Assembly: GCA_036245525.1 (NCBI GenBank)
Contig: BTPG01000003.1
Coordinates: forward strand, 142,121,005 to 142,185,004
Reading direction: 5' to 3'
Origin: Semisulcospira habei
Taxonomy: Eukaryota > Mollusca > Gastropoda > Semisulcospiridae
Length of the DNA stretch: 64,000 nucleotides
In this document: one piece after another, positions 38,828-50,030 of the stretch
How positions within the stretch are numbered: position 1 is the first letter of the stretch
Layout: each line of letters begins with the position of its first letter
The notes under the pieces: model-generated
What the model saw: the letters and a program-made list of their open reading frames with translations, nothing else
Told to the model about the DNA's origin: nothing
Databases searched by the model: none
Translations under genes and position numbers: made by a program

Positions 38828-41800
38828 TCTTCTTCTTCTTCTTGTCGTTCGCAGTGGGCTATACGGTCAGACCAGCACCGGCGATGAATGACGTCGTTTT
38901 CTCCAGGTCTTCTCGACTGCCATAGAGTTTGGTCTGCAGTGGAGTTGGCGATGGCCACACTTCTTTTCTTTCATCGTCCAGTAGAGGGCATCTCTGGAGA
39001 ATGTGTTCCGCTGTTTGGTCTTCCTGACCACAGGCGCAGGTTGGTGATGGCGCCAGCTTCAGCTTTCTGTTCATGTGAGCGTTCAGTCTGTTGTGGCCGG
39101 TATGCAGTCTGATCAGGACAACTTGCTGCTCTCTGGTCATTGTGTGGTAGTCGTCCCTGTTTGACCTCAGCCTCATCAATGCCTTGCTCACTATAGCTGA
39201 CGCTGTTTTCTTGTTGATCTTTTGTGGCTCCTTCTTTCGCCAGCTCGTCTGCCCTTTCATTTCCTGGTACCCCACAGTGGGCTGGTATCCACTGGAGAAC
39301 AACTCTTCTGGTTTGTCTGACCTTCTGCAAAGCTCTGGTCAGCTGGGTGAGCTTGTCGTTCTCGAGGGCCTGAAGAACTGAAAGGGCATCGGAGAAGAAG
39401 ACAACTTGGTAGCATGGGTCTGCGGAATTCTGAACCATGGAGGCGGCCTGCATAAGTGCTTCGGTTTCTGCTTTGTAGTTTGTGCAGTGTTTGCCGGCGG
39501 CACTGGATGTGGCTGTATGTCCCCCAGGGAACTGGATCAAGATGCCAGCACCTCCATTGGAAACGGTATTTGTTGCTGATCCATCAGTGTAGATGTGGAT
39601 CCATGCCTCGTTTGGGTACTGTTCATCAATCAGGGCTAGGGTGAGCGCCCGTCGACCAGTGTCATCCTGACTGTCTTCTGAGGCAACATGTGGGACACTG
39701 GTGCAGATCTGAATGTCTGGTTTGTCCATTGCACAAGGGTTTTCCTCTTCTTCTGTGATCAGAGGTAGAGTGCTCTGTGGAAGGACTTCCCTGTACTGTC
39801 GAGAAAGTTGCATGCTCTCATGGACAAAGCTGCTTCTTTTGAGCCGGTTCTTGGTGAGGTTGCGCAGTCTGTGCTTCATGGGATGGTCGGGCAAGTACTT
39901 GAGCTTCTCAGCCTGTACCATGGTTTTGGCTTCTCTCCTCTGACTGAGAGGTTGGATTGTGGTCAGCTTCTCCATTTCCTTGATTGGAGTGGATTTCATT
40001 GCACCGGTGATGACTCGAAGAGCCTGGTTTTGCACTCGGTCGAGGGTCTGCAGGTTCGTCTTGGCTGAGGTTAACCACGCTGTGGAGCCGTACTCGAGGT
40101 GGGGCCTGACTGTTTCCTGGTATACTGTCTTCAGTATCTTCTCGTTCGCTCCCCAGGTGGTGCCTGCCAGTTTCCTGAGTATGGCCAGCTTGCGCCGGTC
40201 CTTCGCCTCTGCCTGTGCAATGTGTGGTTTCCAGGTCTGTCGAAGGTGACACCAAGGTAGGTAGCTTCTTCATCCTCTCTCAGAGGGGTTCCACCAAGCT
40301 TGATGGTTTCGGCTTTCTGCTTTGGGGACAATGTGAAGAGGGTGGTGGAGGATTTCTCCTTGTTGACGGAGATGCACCAGTCATCTGCCCATGAGTTCAG
40401 CTTGTTTGCTGCTAGCTGCATTCTGTAGGTGGCAGTACTTGCATGCTCCTCCTTGCACCAGATCACAAGGTCGTCTGCATATAGGGCAGCTTTGATTCCC
40501 TTGGGCATCTCAGACACCAGATCGTCGATGAAGAGAAGGAAGAGGGTAGGGGAGAGGACTCCGCCTTGCGGGACGCCATGACGAAGGAGGAATTTCTTGC
40601 TTTTGGTCTGGTCGACGCTGACTCTTGCCCTGCGGTTGAAGAGGTAGGAGCGTATCCCCTGGAACATGTTACTGGACACGCCTTTTCTCAGCAGTTTGAC
40701 AAGCAGCCCATCTTTCCAGACCTTGTCAAAAGCCTTCTGAAGATCAATCCAGGTTACAAAGACCAGCTTCTGCTCCTGGAAGGCATCTTCAACTTCCTGC
40801 GCCAAGTAAGTGACCTGGTCTTCAGTGCTGCGGAACTGTCGGAAGCCAGCTTGTTCAGGGGCGAGGAGGTTCCTGGATTCCAGGTAACACCTGAGGCGCT
40901 CGTTCACAATTCTCTCCAAAGTCTTCACAACACAGCTGGTGAGGCTGATTGGGCGATAGCTGGTGGCCTTCTTTGGATCCTTCCCTTTCTTTAGAATGGG
41001 GATCATGATTGCTTCTCGCCAGAGTTGTGGTAGCAATCCTTCTTGCCAGCTGCTGTTGAGGACCTCAAGTAGCTTGTTTTCTGCTGCACTACCAAGGTGG
41101 GTTAGCATCTCGTTGGTGATGCCATCTGGACCAGGAGACTTCTTCGCCTTCAACTTTTTGAGAGCTGTATGAAGCTCTTTGTGTGTAATTGGTTGATTCA
41201 TGGCGTCCGCTGTTGCTTGTTTGGCAGGTCTCTCTCTTTGCTCTCTTCTTGCTTCTCTCTGCTTTTCGGGGCTAACATGGAGATTGCTCTCAGCTGCATA
41301 GTTTTCGGCAAATTGGTTGGCAGCGTGCTTTCCTGTTAGTATCTTCCCATTTTCTTCTAAGGTGATGTTTCCTTTGCTCGTGTTCTCATCGTTCAACTGC
41401 TTGGTCAGTTTCCAGAGCTTTCTGCCGTCTTTCTCAAGGTTCAAGGAGCTTGTTTTCTCTTGCCAGCTCCTGCGTCTTGCCTGTAGCTTCTTCTTGAGAA
41501 ATTTGGCTTTGGCTTCCTGGAGGCGGATGTTGTTTGCCTGTGATGGGTTGACTTCTGCTTCCCTTCTGGCATCTGCTAGATCATCATCCAGTTCCTGAAG
41601 TTCATCGCTCCAGTAGGGCTTATAGTCTTTTCTAGCTCCTCTGGGTATGTACTCACTCGCTGCTCTGAGGATGCTCATATTGAGGTCCTTCACCACCATG
41701 TTGATGTCTCGACCTTCGACTCGAATGTCTTTGGTGAGTTTGCTGGTGCGGTGTCTAAAGGGGAACCAGTTCGCTCTTTTGTAGTTCCACCGTGGGAAGG

Positions 41801-43067
41801 TTGCTTCAGCGCAGGACTCCGTGCCCAAGGTCAAAAAGACTGGCCGATGGTCACTTCCTCCTAGCTGTTCTCCGACCTCTCTGCTGGCTGGCTTGTGCAT
41901 GTCTTCAGTGCAGAAGGCTAGGTCCGGAGTCGATGTGGTGTGCCATCTTCTGGAGTAGAACGTGGGGCAGTCAATGGGACTGTTCAACAGAATGAGACCG
42001 TTGTCGTCCTGCCAGTTCTCCACCTCTTCTCCTCTCCGATCCAAGTGGTCGTATCCCCAACTTTGTGAGTGACTGTTGAAGTCACCCACCACAATGAAGT
42101 TGGAGGCCTTAGTGGGGATCATGTCAAGGGTGAGTAGTCTGTCGTTGGGGCAGTAGAAGTTGACCAGCTGGAAATCTGCTGTCTTCGTCTGGATCCGAAT
42201 CACTTGGTACTCGGAGTTTTCCATTAGAGTATTAATCAAACAGGCATTGATGTTGTTCCTGATCAGGGTCAGGATTCCTCCCTTGCTTCGATCTGTTCTG
42301 TCGGACCTGAAGCACTGGTAGCCTCTCACTTTGAAGGACTTTTGGGGTGTTAGGTGCGTCTCCTGAATACAGCAGATGTTGATGTTTTTCTCATGCAGGA
42401 TATGCTCCAACTCGGTCTTCTTGTTCAGAATGCTTTCTGCGTTCCAGTGCATGACCTGAAAAGGTCGCTGCTGACTGGGATTCTTCCTGGTTGTGGTGGT
42501 GCCAGTAGCTCTCCTCCCGCGTCCCCTGGCGCGACAAGACGGACGGGAGGGACCTCCAGTAGCTGAGGTGGGTCCTCTAGAGGCATGGGACCCGACGCTG
42601 CTCCACCCTGGATGGTCCTCTGTGGGCGAGCGCCATTGTCATCAATGATAGTTGGCCGTATAGTCATAATTGCGGGTTTGCGTGGATCCGTGGTTTATCA
42701 GAATGCGCCGTGCGGCCCGGGTCCTCCGTCTTCAGCATTCGAGGTTTCTGCCAGGGTTACCTCACCCTTAGCTCCTGGTATACGACCTTCCCTGGGAACA
42801 CAGGGTGGCTAGAGCTTTTTGCGGCTCTTGATCGCATGATAAACCCGTCATTGGACACATGGGGAATTTCAGTGGAGGTAGCAGTGCCACCTGCTACTCC
42901 GCCCAGTCCTGGTAAGCTCATCGCCATTTGGTCCACGACTGCTTGCGCAGCTAACCTCCATATCTGAAGGCCGTTCCCCTATCCGCCACCCGGGGACGCG
43001 CTAGGTTGGGGATGGTCGCCCCACTGAAAATCCCACACTGGGTTAAGGAAGTTCAGCATGTCCTAGG
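38828..43067 (-). mobile_element. I-clade LINE with RNase H
   Basis: This 4.2-kb non-LTR element on the minus strand lies in DIRS E gag. A 10-bp duplication CAGCCGA(T/C)GG flanks it at 38818-38827 and 43068-43077, with one mismatch. The 3' end carries a short GAA repeat tail. ORF2 encodes endonuclease, RT and RNase H, which places it in the I group (I, Nimb, Ingi or Loa-like; not resolved). Upstream of ORF2 (42453-43067) lies a 5' region with an 80-codon open frame (42667-42425) and no recognised domain. Confidence 0.85.
38859..42452 (-). pseudogene. I-clade LINE ORF2 (endonuclease, RT, RNase H), two frameshifts
   Basis: From 42452: endonuclease with MHWNAESILNKK, CCIQETHL, VVGDFNSHSQSWG and GSDHRPVFL; then RT with SPGPDGITNEML, WIDLQKAFDKVW, GVPQGGVLSPTLF and YADD near 40482-40494. 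Frame is lost at about 40237 after YLGVTFDR and resumes in another frame (QNQALRVITGAMKS). RNase H follows: HIYTDGSATNTVSNGGAG, YKAETEAL, WIPAHCGVPGNERADELA. A second shift near 39060 precedes the tail CACGQEDQTAEHILQRCP, a Cys/His motif common after RNase H in I elements. The ORF ends at 38859. It would encode about 1190 residues if not shifted. Confidence 0.85.
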
Positions 43068-44085
43068 CAGCCGACGGTGAACCACACCAGATCGTTGAGC
43101 CGGTTTGGCAGGGAGGGCGCTTACGTGGAGACGCAGCTTTGACGTCAGCGGTGGGACCACTCGAATGACGACCGATGGATGGAGGCGGCATCCCGTTGAC
43201 ACCGAGACAACCACATCTCAGGGCACGGCGTGACGAGGAGGCGCGCAGTCTGACGAGGACACTGACGCAACCGCACGGGTGAACCACAGCAGATCGCCTG
43301 ACGGACTGACGGGGACCGCTCTTACGCGGAGATGCAGCTTCGACCTCAGCGGCAGGACCACGCGGATGACGACCGACGTACGGAGGCGGCTTCCCGTTGA
43401 CACCGAGACGACCTTTTTCCCAGCGAACGGCGGATGACGAGGAGGCACCGACGCAGCCGCACGGGTAACTGCAGCAGATCGTCGGACGGACTGGCGGGGA
43501 CCGCTCTTATGTCAGCGCCGGGACCACTGGGATGATAGCTGATGGACGGAGGCGGCATCCCGTTGACACCGACGCAGCCTGCGCCAGGGGATCGCGGACC
43601 ATGTTCTTCTTTTCGCTTGGTACTACGACTGGGAGCAACAGCCACATCTCAGCGCGCCGCGGATGACGACGAGGCACGCAGTCTACCTGCGGAGGACTCG
43701 GTATCAGCGCTGGGAGAGGAGGTTGAGCGTCCGACTTTACTTGTGTCGGTGATGGTCTTCATTCCGCTGAGGGCGGCGGTGATAATGAAGGAAAGAACGC
43801 ACCAGCGGTGGTATGCGACTCTCTCCTAGTTGTTCCTTTAACCTCTTGGCGGTGCACTAGGATGCCTTGCTTCTGGCAGGGCTCAGCCAGCGTGCTCTGA
43901 CACGAAGATTAGACAAGACGACTTCCTTGGCCCGCGTCTCTCTGGGTGAACGGGCGGAAAGGAAGAGTAGATAAGAATAAAAGAGGAAGAAGATAAAGAA
44001 GAGGAAAAGAGAGTCAGAGAAAGATTACTGGAGATGGCGACACGGCCGTTGGTCAAGCGTTGGTGTGGACGCGAGCATCAGTAGG
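43068..44085 (+). pseudogene. DIRS E gag, part after the LINE
   Basis: Mostly a tandem array (43079-43600) with no open + frame; DEEARSLPAEDSVSALGEE at about 43660-43720 is the remnant of the conserved gag block. The remaining sequence to 44085 is degenerate. Confidence 0.65.
43079..43600. repeat. About 202-bp tandem array in DIRS E gag
   Basis: GAACCAC...CAGATCG starts units at 43079 and 43281 (202 bp), with a third, shorter unit from about 43465. Each has ATCCCGTTGACACCGA or a close variant near its end. Confidence 0.8.
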
Positions 44086-44830
44086 ACGGGACATGGCGAC
44101 ATTGTTGCAGGGCGAGGTGACGACCTTTTACAGAAGATGGCCACAGAGGTGGTTTTGCGTCCCGACTTCACGGCATGCTACGGTTGACTCTTCTCAGCCC
44201 CAAGTCGGAGGGTTTTAGTGGCGGATCTTTGACGTGTCGGCGCTAAACAAGTTCTTCGGACCGCTTTGCAGGATGGAGACAGCCAGAGCGCTGAGGGCGG
44301 CGGTGCGTCCTCAGGACGGCGCAGTAGGAAAAGGAGCTGTGACTTAGTGGACGCGTTTCTGCATGCCAGCTTCGCTGCGTTACCGGCGCGAGATAGTTAC
44401 CAGTTTCGGGCTCTGCCTTTCGGACAGGACCTCTGTCCGTGGGTCTTCACCAGGTGTGAACAGTGTGTTGGCAGGATTCCGACAAGCAGCTTCCAGTCCG
44501 ACGTCCAACTAGCTGGATGACCAGCGGTTACGGAACCACATGACGAGTGTTTTGGAAACTGATAGAGATGCCCTGCTGGCTCTACTACGTCACCAGGCTT
44601 CCTAGTCAACGGAGACAAGTTCGACTTGGTTCCGTCACGCCATTTTGTCCACTTGAGTGTGAGTTGCTTGACCGACCTCCATTGAAGAGGACTGCCAGGT
44701 GGACGGATTCAGACTTTTATTGAAGTGTCACTCGGAGCCTTTCACGTGGAAGCTCTCCCGGCCAGGACCTGGCTTCATCTGTTAGGCATGCTTAGCGCGG
44801 CAACGGATCTTCGTCCCTAGGCACACACTA
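44086..44830 (+). pseudogene. DIRS E reverse transcriptase remnant
   Basis: Fragments such as YQFRALPFG and PWVFTR are readable at 44396-44455. The catalytic Tyr codon is now TAG, leaving LDD at 44514-44522. Many shifts make this a relic. Confidence 0.7.
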
Positions 44831-45049
44831 TGCAAGAACGATTCAGCTTCATCTGCTCCTACACTGGCGCCCCTCCTCGGGCGATGGAGTGGCCTTGGTA
44901 CCTGTGACGGAGTTAGTACAGTCTCTTCGGCGACTGGGTTGGACATTACCTGGCTTGCGTTGGGGATTCCCCACTTCTCCCCTCCTCTTCAAGTAGCTAT
45001 CTGCACGGACGCGAGCCGCTCTGACTGGGGGACCCACCTGCTACCGCAT

Positions 45050-45490
45050 TTTGCCGCGATCTCAGGCAGCTGGACAGGAGAACAGGCCGGCAGACTCATC
45101 TACTGGCTGTAGATGAAGGAGGTGTGCCTAGCTCTCATCATTGGGAAGTTCAACTCGCGCAAAGGGAGGTGCGGTTACTCGCTGACTACTCGACAGATGT
45201 AGCCTACTTTCAGAACCAAGGGGCGCGACATCTTCCAGCACACCTCTTGTTCTCGTGGATTCCATCTCTCGTTGAGGCTAGATGTTACACACGGAGTGTT
45301 CACTAAGGCCAGATATCTTCCAGCTACTCTGCGTGCGTTGGGAGAAGCCGATGATCAATCTTTTCGCCACAAGAGGAAACAAGCTTCCTCTTTTGATCTC
45401 CCCCGTTTCGGATCCGCTAGCCTGGGCCTTAGAAGCGCTCTCCATCCCGTGGGTGGGACTCCTGGCATACGCGCAGTGCTAGTACCTTAG
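45050..45490 (+). pseudogene. DIRS E RNase H and linker remnant
   Basis: WEVQLAQREVRLLADYSTDV, then LHTECSLRPDIFQLLCVRWE and MINLFATRGN, are readable in separate frames. The IPGHLNVLADSL block is largely lost. Confidence 0.7.
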
Positions 45491-45559
45491 AGCACTTAGA
45501 AACGCAGGGACTGCTACCTCTGGTTCCTTCCACGCCGAGTCCAATGCTCAAGCAGCCAA

Positions 45560-46860
45560 GGCAGCAGCTGTTCCACATGGGCCCGGAGCGACTGTTACAT
45601 GGTTGGAGATTGTCTCCACTAGAGGCTTTTCGGGTGCTGCAGTAGTAGCATCCTCTGCAGCCGGAAGGGTCTCAACTCGTAATGTCTACGAAGGAAAGTG
45701 GCACGTTCTCCAGTCCGGGTGCGCCACGGAGCGACTTCCCCCACGGACCTAACCATAATCAGGGAAAGCAGTTGGCCGAGTTTTTCCTGTGGTTTTTCTT
45801 CAGACAGTATTGGCTCCCATCACCATCCGGGGTGATCTGGCTATGGGGGCAGACACGCACAGACACCTGGGACAGCCAGATCCAGGAACGTGCAAAGACT
45901 TTGCAGATCTGATGATCCATTTTGATCTACAACGCCCGACCTCACGCACTTTGGTTCCATCCTGTGTTGGGTGCTCACCTGGCTCAACTCCAAGAGTTCA
46001 AGCCTCTACCTTTAGCACGGTTGGGAGTTCTTACCAGGAAGACCTGTTCTCTACTTGCACTTGCCACAGCCTCGCGGTTAGCGAGATCCTTGCCTTTTTG
46101 GTACGTAACACTGTCTCCTACGCAGGACCGATAGATCGGTACACCTGCTGAAGGACCCTACCTTCTTTGCTAAGAACCGAGTTCCTACGTTAGCCTCACA
46201 AGTCGTAACAGTCCGACATCTCGGGGCGACGGATTAGCCACAGGACTCACGCCTACAGGACCCTGTCAGGGCTCTTAAAGTGTACCTGTGCAGAACTAAG
46301 CCACAAAGACAAGGGCGTTCACGCCTTTTCCTGCCCTTGGCTCCGGGCTGATGACACATTTAGGCACAAACAATTTGTACGGGCTACACTGGGTGATTCG
46401 GCCGGCGTACAAGAGCTCACCCCAGAGCAAGCCATACGATGCGCACCCGGGCTCATGATGTCTGAGGAGGGGTAGCGAGCGTTGCAAAAGGAAAGATGGC
46501 CAAACTATGCAGTGAGGGATATCACATCTTTCCTGCCCTTGGCTCCGGGCAGACGAGACATTCGGCACAAACTATCTCAGCCTGGACACTTTGGGTGATC
46601 CGTTCGGCGTATAAAGAGCTCGCCCCAGAACAAGCAAAAACGATGCGCATCCGGGCTCATGGAGTCCGAGCAGTGGCAGCGAGTACTTTTGACTGTAACG
46701 GTGCAGTGAGGGACATGGTGGCAGCTGTGGTTTGGCGGGCCGAATCTACCTTCGCCCGCTTCTACCTAAGAGACCTATCCGGCCAGCGCACCTATCTTGT
46801 CTTGTGGGGGACGTCTCGGCGGTGCAGCACTCCCTCCCGTAGGTTCGCCTAGCTAAAATT
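45560..46860 (+). pseudogene. DIRS E tyrosine recombinase, duplicated C-terminal part
   Basis: QLAEFFLWFF, APITIRGDLAMGADTHRHLG and PLARLGVLTRKTCSLLALAT are present. A 202-bp segment is tandemly duplicated (46327-46528 and 46529-46730). The first copy has RAHDV then a stop; the second has RAHGVRAVAAS, keeping His-x-x-Arg, and ARFYLRDLSGQ with the Tyr. Upstream shifts prevent expression of the whole. Confidence 0.75.
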
Positions 46861-47316
46861 GTCGGGAGTGGGCGCATAGGGAGGGGCCTCGATAGTACAC
46901 GCTCTGCGCGGGCAATGGGAGGATTTCCAAACTTGCGGCACCCGCCTCCTATTCGCAATTCTTCCAATTAGTAATGTCATCGGTAATGATTTTGAGAAAA
47001 TAAATTAATTTTTCTCTAAAATGTATTTTTTCGAAAAATACTTACCGGTGACATTACTCAGAGGTCCCTCCCTCCTACCCCGCTTGCCGCAGTGGTGCTA
47101 AGGCTCAAGTCACTGGCGGGAAAGGGTGAGTGCGCCACCGGATATGGTAGTAGGGGAGGCCACTCGGTGTGTCCTGGTAACGGCACCCCAATGATTGCCT
47201 CCCCTGTGAGGAGGGACACAGTAAGTTTTTGGGCTAAAATTGATGAGTTAAGCAAAGGTTCCAATTAGTAATGTCATCGGTAAGTATTTTTCGAAAAAAT
47301 ACATTTTAGAGAAAAA
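46861..47316 (+). repeat. DIRS E 3' terminal and circle-junction region
   Basis: Contains the inverse of the 5' terminus (about 46970-47010), the junction AAATTAATTTTTCTC, and the inverse of the leader (GGGGAGGCCACTCGGTGTG), ending AGAGAAAA at 47315. Confidence 0.8.
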
Positions 47317-48169
47317 GTAATTTTCCTGCCATTGGCCCTGGGCAGATGTGATATCTCGGCACAGATGATCTCGTCCTGGCTTCGCTGGGTCATCCGGTCT
47401 GCGTACAAGGAACTCTCCCCAGAACGGGCAAGGACAATGCACATCCGGGCACATGAGGTCGGAGCAGTGGCTGCGAGCATCGCCTTTGACCACAACTGCG
47501 CAGTGAGAGACATTATGGCGGCCGTGAGTTGGCAGGCTGAATCCACAATCGCCCCCTTCTACCTTCGGGACCTATCCGGCCAGCGCGACAACCTGGCCCT
47601 AGTGGGGAACATCTCGGCAGCGCAGCACTCCCTCCCGGCGCCACATGCGCCATAGGTAACGTTTAGCTGACATCGTTGGGAGTGGGCGCGTTGGGAGGAG
47701 GGGGGTGGGGGGCCTCGATAGCCTAACGCTCGGGGAGGTGCGTTTTTCCTTCCCAAGTTAACACGTGGGAATTGCATAGGGGGCGGCACCCTCCTCCTAT
47801 TCGCTTTCTTCCTATTAGTAATGCCATCGGTAAGAGTTTTGCAAAAACAAATGTATTTTTCTCTAAAATGTATTTTTTTGGAAAAATACTTACCGATGGC
47901 ATTACTCAGAGGTCCCTCCCTCCTGCCCCGCTTCCCGCTATTGAGCTAAGGCAAAGACTGGCGGGAAACTGCCAAGCGCGTGACTGGATAGGGATGCAGG
48001 GGAGGCAACTCAGGGTTTCTTGGTAATGACTCCCAAGAGTCGCCTCCCTGGTTGTGTAGTGTACACAACAGATTCTTAGGCTGAAATCGTTTAGCTTAGC
48101 ATACCTTCCTATTAGTAATGCTATCAGTAAGTATTTTTCGAAAAATACATTTTAGAGAAAAATACATTT
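47317..48169 (+). mobile_element. DIRS copy D, 3' part
   Basis: Copy D resumes after the insertion of E. The second half of its recombinase (47317-47655) is followed by the 3' terminal region with the inverse terminus at 47820-47845, the junction, and the inverse leader to about 48169. Confidence 0.85.
47320..47655 (+). pseudogene. DIRS D tyrosine recombinase, second half
   Basis: Encodes MISSWLRWVIRSAYKELS, then RAHEVGAVAAS, where the conserved Arg of HEVR is Gly, and APFYLRDLSGQRDNLALVG with the Tyr. It ends with AAQHSLPAPHAP at 47655. Together with 36561-37103 it would be a nearly continuous recombinase but for the Arg loss and the DIRS E insertion. Confidence 0.85.
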
Positions 48170-48659
48170 TGAAAGAAAATAATTTAAAAAGATAAACTGA
48201 CAATGTGACCATATTTATCACTGTATGCCCAACGAAACAACCAACATTTTCAGAAAGGGCCAGATTTAATTATTCGTTGCTGGAAATCGTCTGTTTACGC
48301 ATTCACATTAATTAATTTCACATGCCCACATGCCAGATACATCAACGCTAACCAGTGCCTAAAATAAGCCTATTTTAAATACATCTCTGTTGGTTGTTAC
48401 TTTGGACATTTCAGTTGGTTTGTTACTTTTGGTACAAACGACCTTTTGTCACAGGCTCATATGAAACACCCCACGCCATATATCCTAGTCCTACCGCGCT
48501 AAGCTTTCATACATTTTTAGAAAACATGGATTTCACAAGTAGAAAAGCCAACCCATTACTTACGTTAGAACTGCATCATTCATGCATGTGAACATTAAGG
48601 GCTTTACCATTCTTGTTCCTCATGAAGTATATAGATGGATTATATTTTCCTGTTTTCAG
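48170..48659. other. XPOT intron sequence before exon 4
   Basis: Unassigned AT-rich intron; no gene or repeat family recognised. Confidence 0.6.
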
Positions 48660-48855
48660 ACTGTCTAAGAGTGGCAATACTGAGAGCCTGGCCAAGACAC
48701 AATCAGCTCTGGAGGCCAAGATTCCCTACATGCTACGTTTTCTTGGCGATGAGGATGATGATGTCTCTGGCGCAGTGGGGGAGTTTGCTCAAGAGTACAT
48801 CTCCATGCTGAAAACTGTGGGCACTCTCTCAGGCTCCCAGCGAAACCATGTGGAG
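48660..48855 (+). CDS. XPOT: Exportin-T exon (4 of 9)
   Basis: This 196-nt exon follows TGTTTTCAG and ends before GTACCA. After completing a split Lys codon it encodes ALEAKIPYMLRFLGDEDDDV and FAQEYISMLKTVGTLSG, matching the HEDDDIS region of exportin-T. It returns the frame to phase 0. Confidence 0.94.
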
Positions 48856-48898
48856 GTACCACTAAAAGTACATTACTGATAGCTGCAATTTGTGTGTT

Positions 48899-48959
48899 TT
48901 AACCCGTTGGCTGTCTGTATCACCTAGACAAAACGCGCCACTGATAGCTCAAGGGTTAA
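48899..48959. mobile_element. 61-bp TTAA-flanked hairpin
   Basis: TTAACCCGTTGGC at the left and CTCAAGGGTTAA at the right suggest a miniature element with TTAA target. It lies 44 bp after XPOT exon 4. Confidence 0.55.
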
Positions 48960-49110
48960 ATCTGCCTAAAATACAGTGCTAAAGAGCCCCATCTGTTTAT
49001 TAGCGTGGATACAAATGGGTTCATGAGGAGGCATAGAACTTAATGAGCCCCAGCAGCCTGTCTGCCCAAGGAATGTGGACACAAAATGGTGCACAGCCAT
49101 GAGTGGGCTA

Positions 49111-49389
49111 GCTAAGGCAAATATCGACCCAAGGAACATTTGCTTACCTTTGATTTCTTCCCAAGCCTGTTCAAAGTTAACATCCCATTAACATGCGAAT
49201 AAGGCTAAGGCAAATATCGGCCCAAGGACCATTTGCTTACCTGTGATTTCTTCCCAAGCCTGTACAAAGTTAACATCCCATTAACATGCGAATAAGGCTA
49301 AGGCAAATATCGGCCCAAGGACCATTTGCTTACCTGTGATTTCTTCCCAAGCCTGTACAAAGTTAACATCCCATTAACATGCGAATAAG
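49111..49389. repeat. 93-bp tandem triplication
   Basis: Three units start at 49111, 49204 and 49297 with GCTAAGGCAAATATCG. Units 2 and 3 appear identical; unit 1 differs at a few positions. No coding potential. Confidence 0.95.
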
Positions 49390-49844
49390 GCTATCTGACT
49401 TAATTCCTCACAAGGTATTGTGTTAAACTGAGACTGACCTGTATCAGTGATTGACGTTTTTTCATTCACCTGCAAATAAAACTGAGTTTGTTCTGGATCA
49501 GTGGTCATCCGTTATTGTCTGTCATCTGTGGTAATCTTTAACATTGTCATTTGTTTCATCAAAAACTTTACCGATGGTATTACTGATAGGAAGATATACT
49601 TAGCCTGTCAATTTCAGCCTCCAAAATTGTTGTGTGTTGCTACACAACCAGGGACGTAATTAGCTAGCAGCTACCCCATCCTATGAGTGGCTTCCCTTTC
49701 CTCCGGATAGCCTCCCTTCCTGATCTTGCGAGAGGACGTTATTTCCAAGTTCATACTTAACTGCCATTTTGTCGGTTTCGTTATTTTCAGTCTCCATGTT
49801 TTTTCGTATTTATCATTCGTTTTGGTCGGTCTCGAACATCCCCG

Positions 49845-49852
49845 ATGGCCAG
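49845..49852 (+). pseudogene. DIRS F gag, 8-nt first exon
   Basis: ATGGCCAG precedes GTAAGG. The acceptor TTGCAG at 50025-50030 gives a 178-nt intron and MASRQLRTCTSCGTF in frame. Copy B has the same exon sequence. Confidence 0.7.
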
Positions 49853-50030
49853 GTAAGGCCTTGAACATTGTCTCGCCCGGCATTTACTGCTTACTGGGGC
49901 AATTTCCGTGGAATTACGGCGTTTTGGCCTCTTCTTTCGACTTCGTGATCGGTCGTTACAACGGTCGTACTCTTGGCCTTCGTGGCCCCGACCCCGCGCG
50001 GTTCTCCTCTGTTGGCATGATTTGTTGCAG

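Larger units (their letters stand above)
37104..47316 (+). mobile_element. DIRS copy E, nested in copy D
   Basis: Starts TTTATTTTCTCAAAATCATT and ends ACATTTTAGAGAAAA. It carries gag (split by an I-clade LINE), heavily mutated RT/RNase H/recombinase and a complete 3' terminal region. It interrupts the recombinase gene of copy D. It lies sense to XPOT. Confidence 0.85.

Noticed and set aside
43079..43600. CRISPR-like or satellite array
   Set aside because: The units are long, few and inside a transposon gag; the host is an animal.
43063..43645. Repeated minus-strand MPPPSI-type frames as a small gene family
   Set aside because: They arise from the ~202-bp tandem array in DIRS E gag and face the wrong way for the element.
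49111..49389. CRISPR array
   Set aside because: The 93-bp units repeat completely, without repeat/spacer structure, in a eukaryotic intron.
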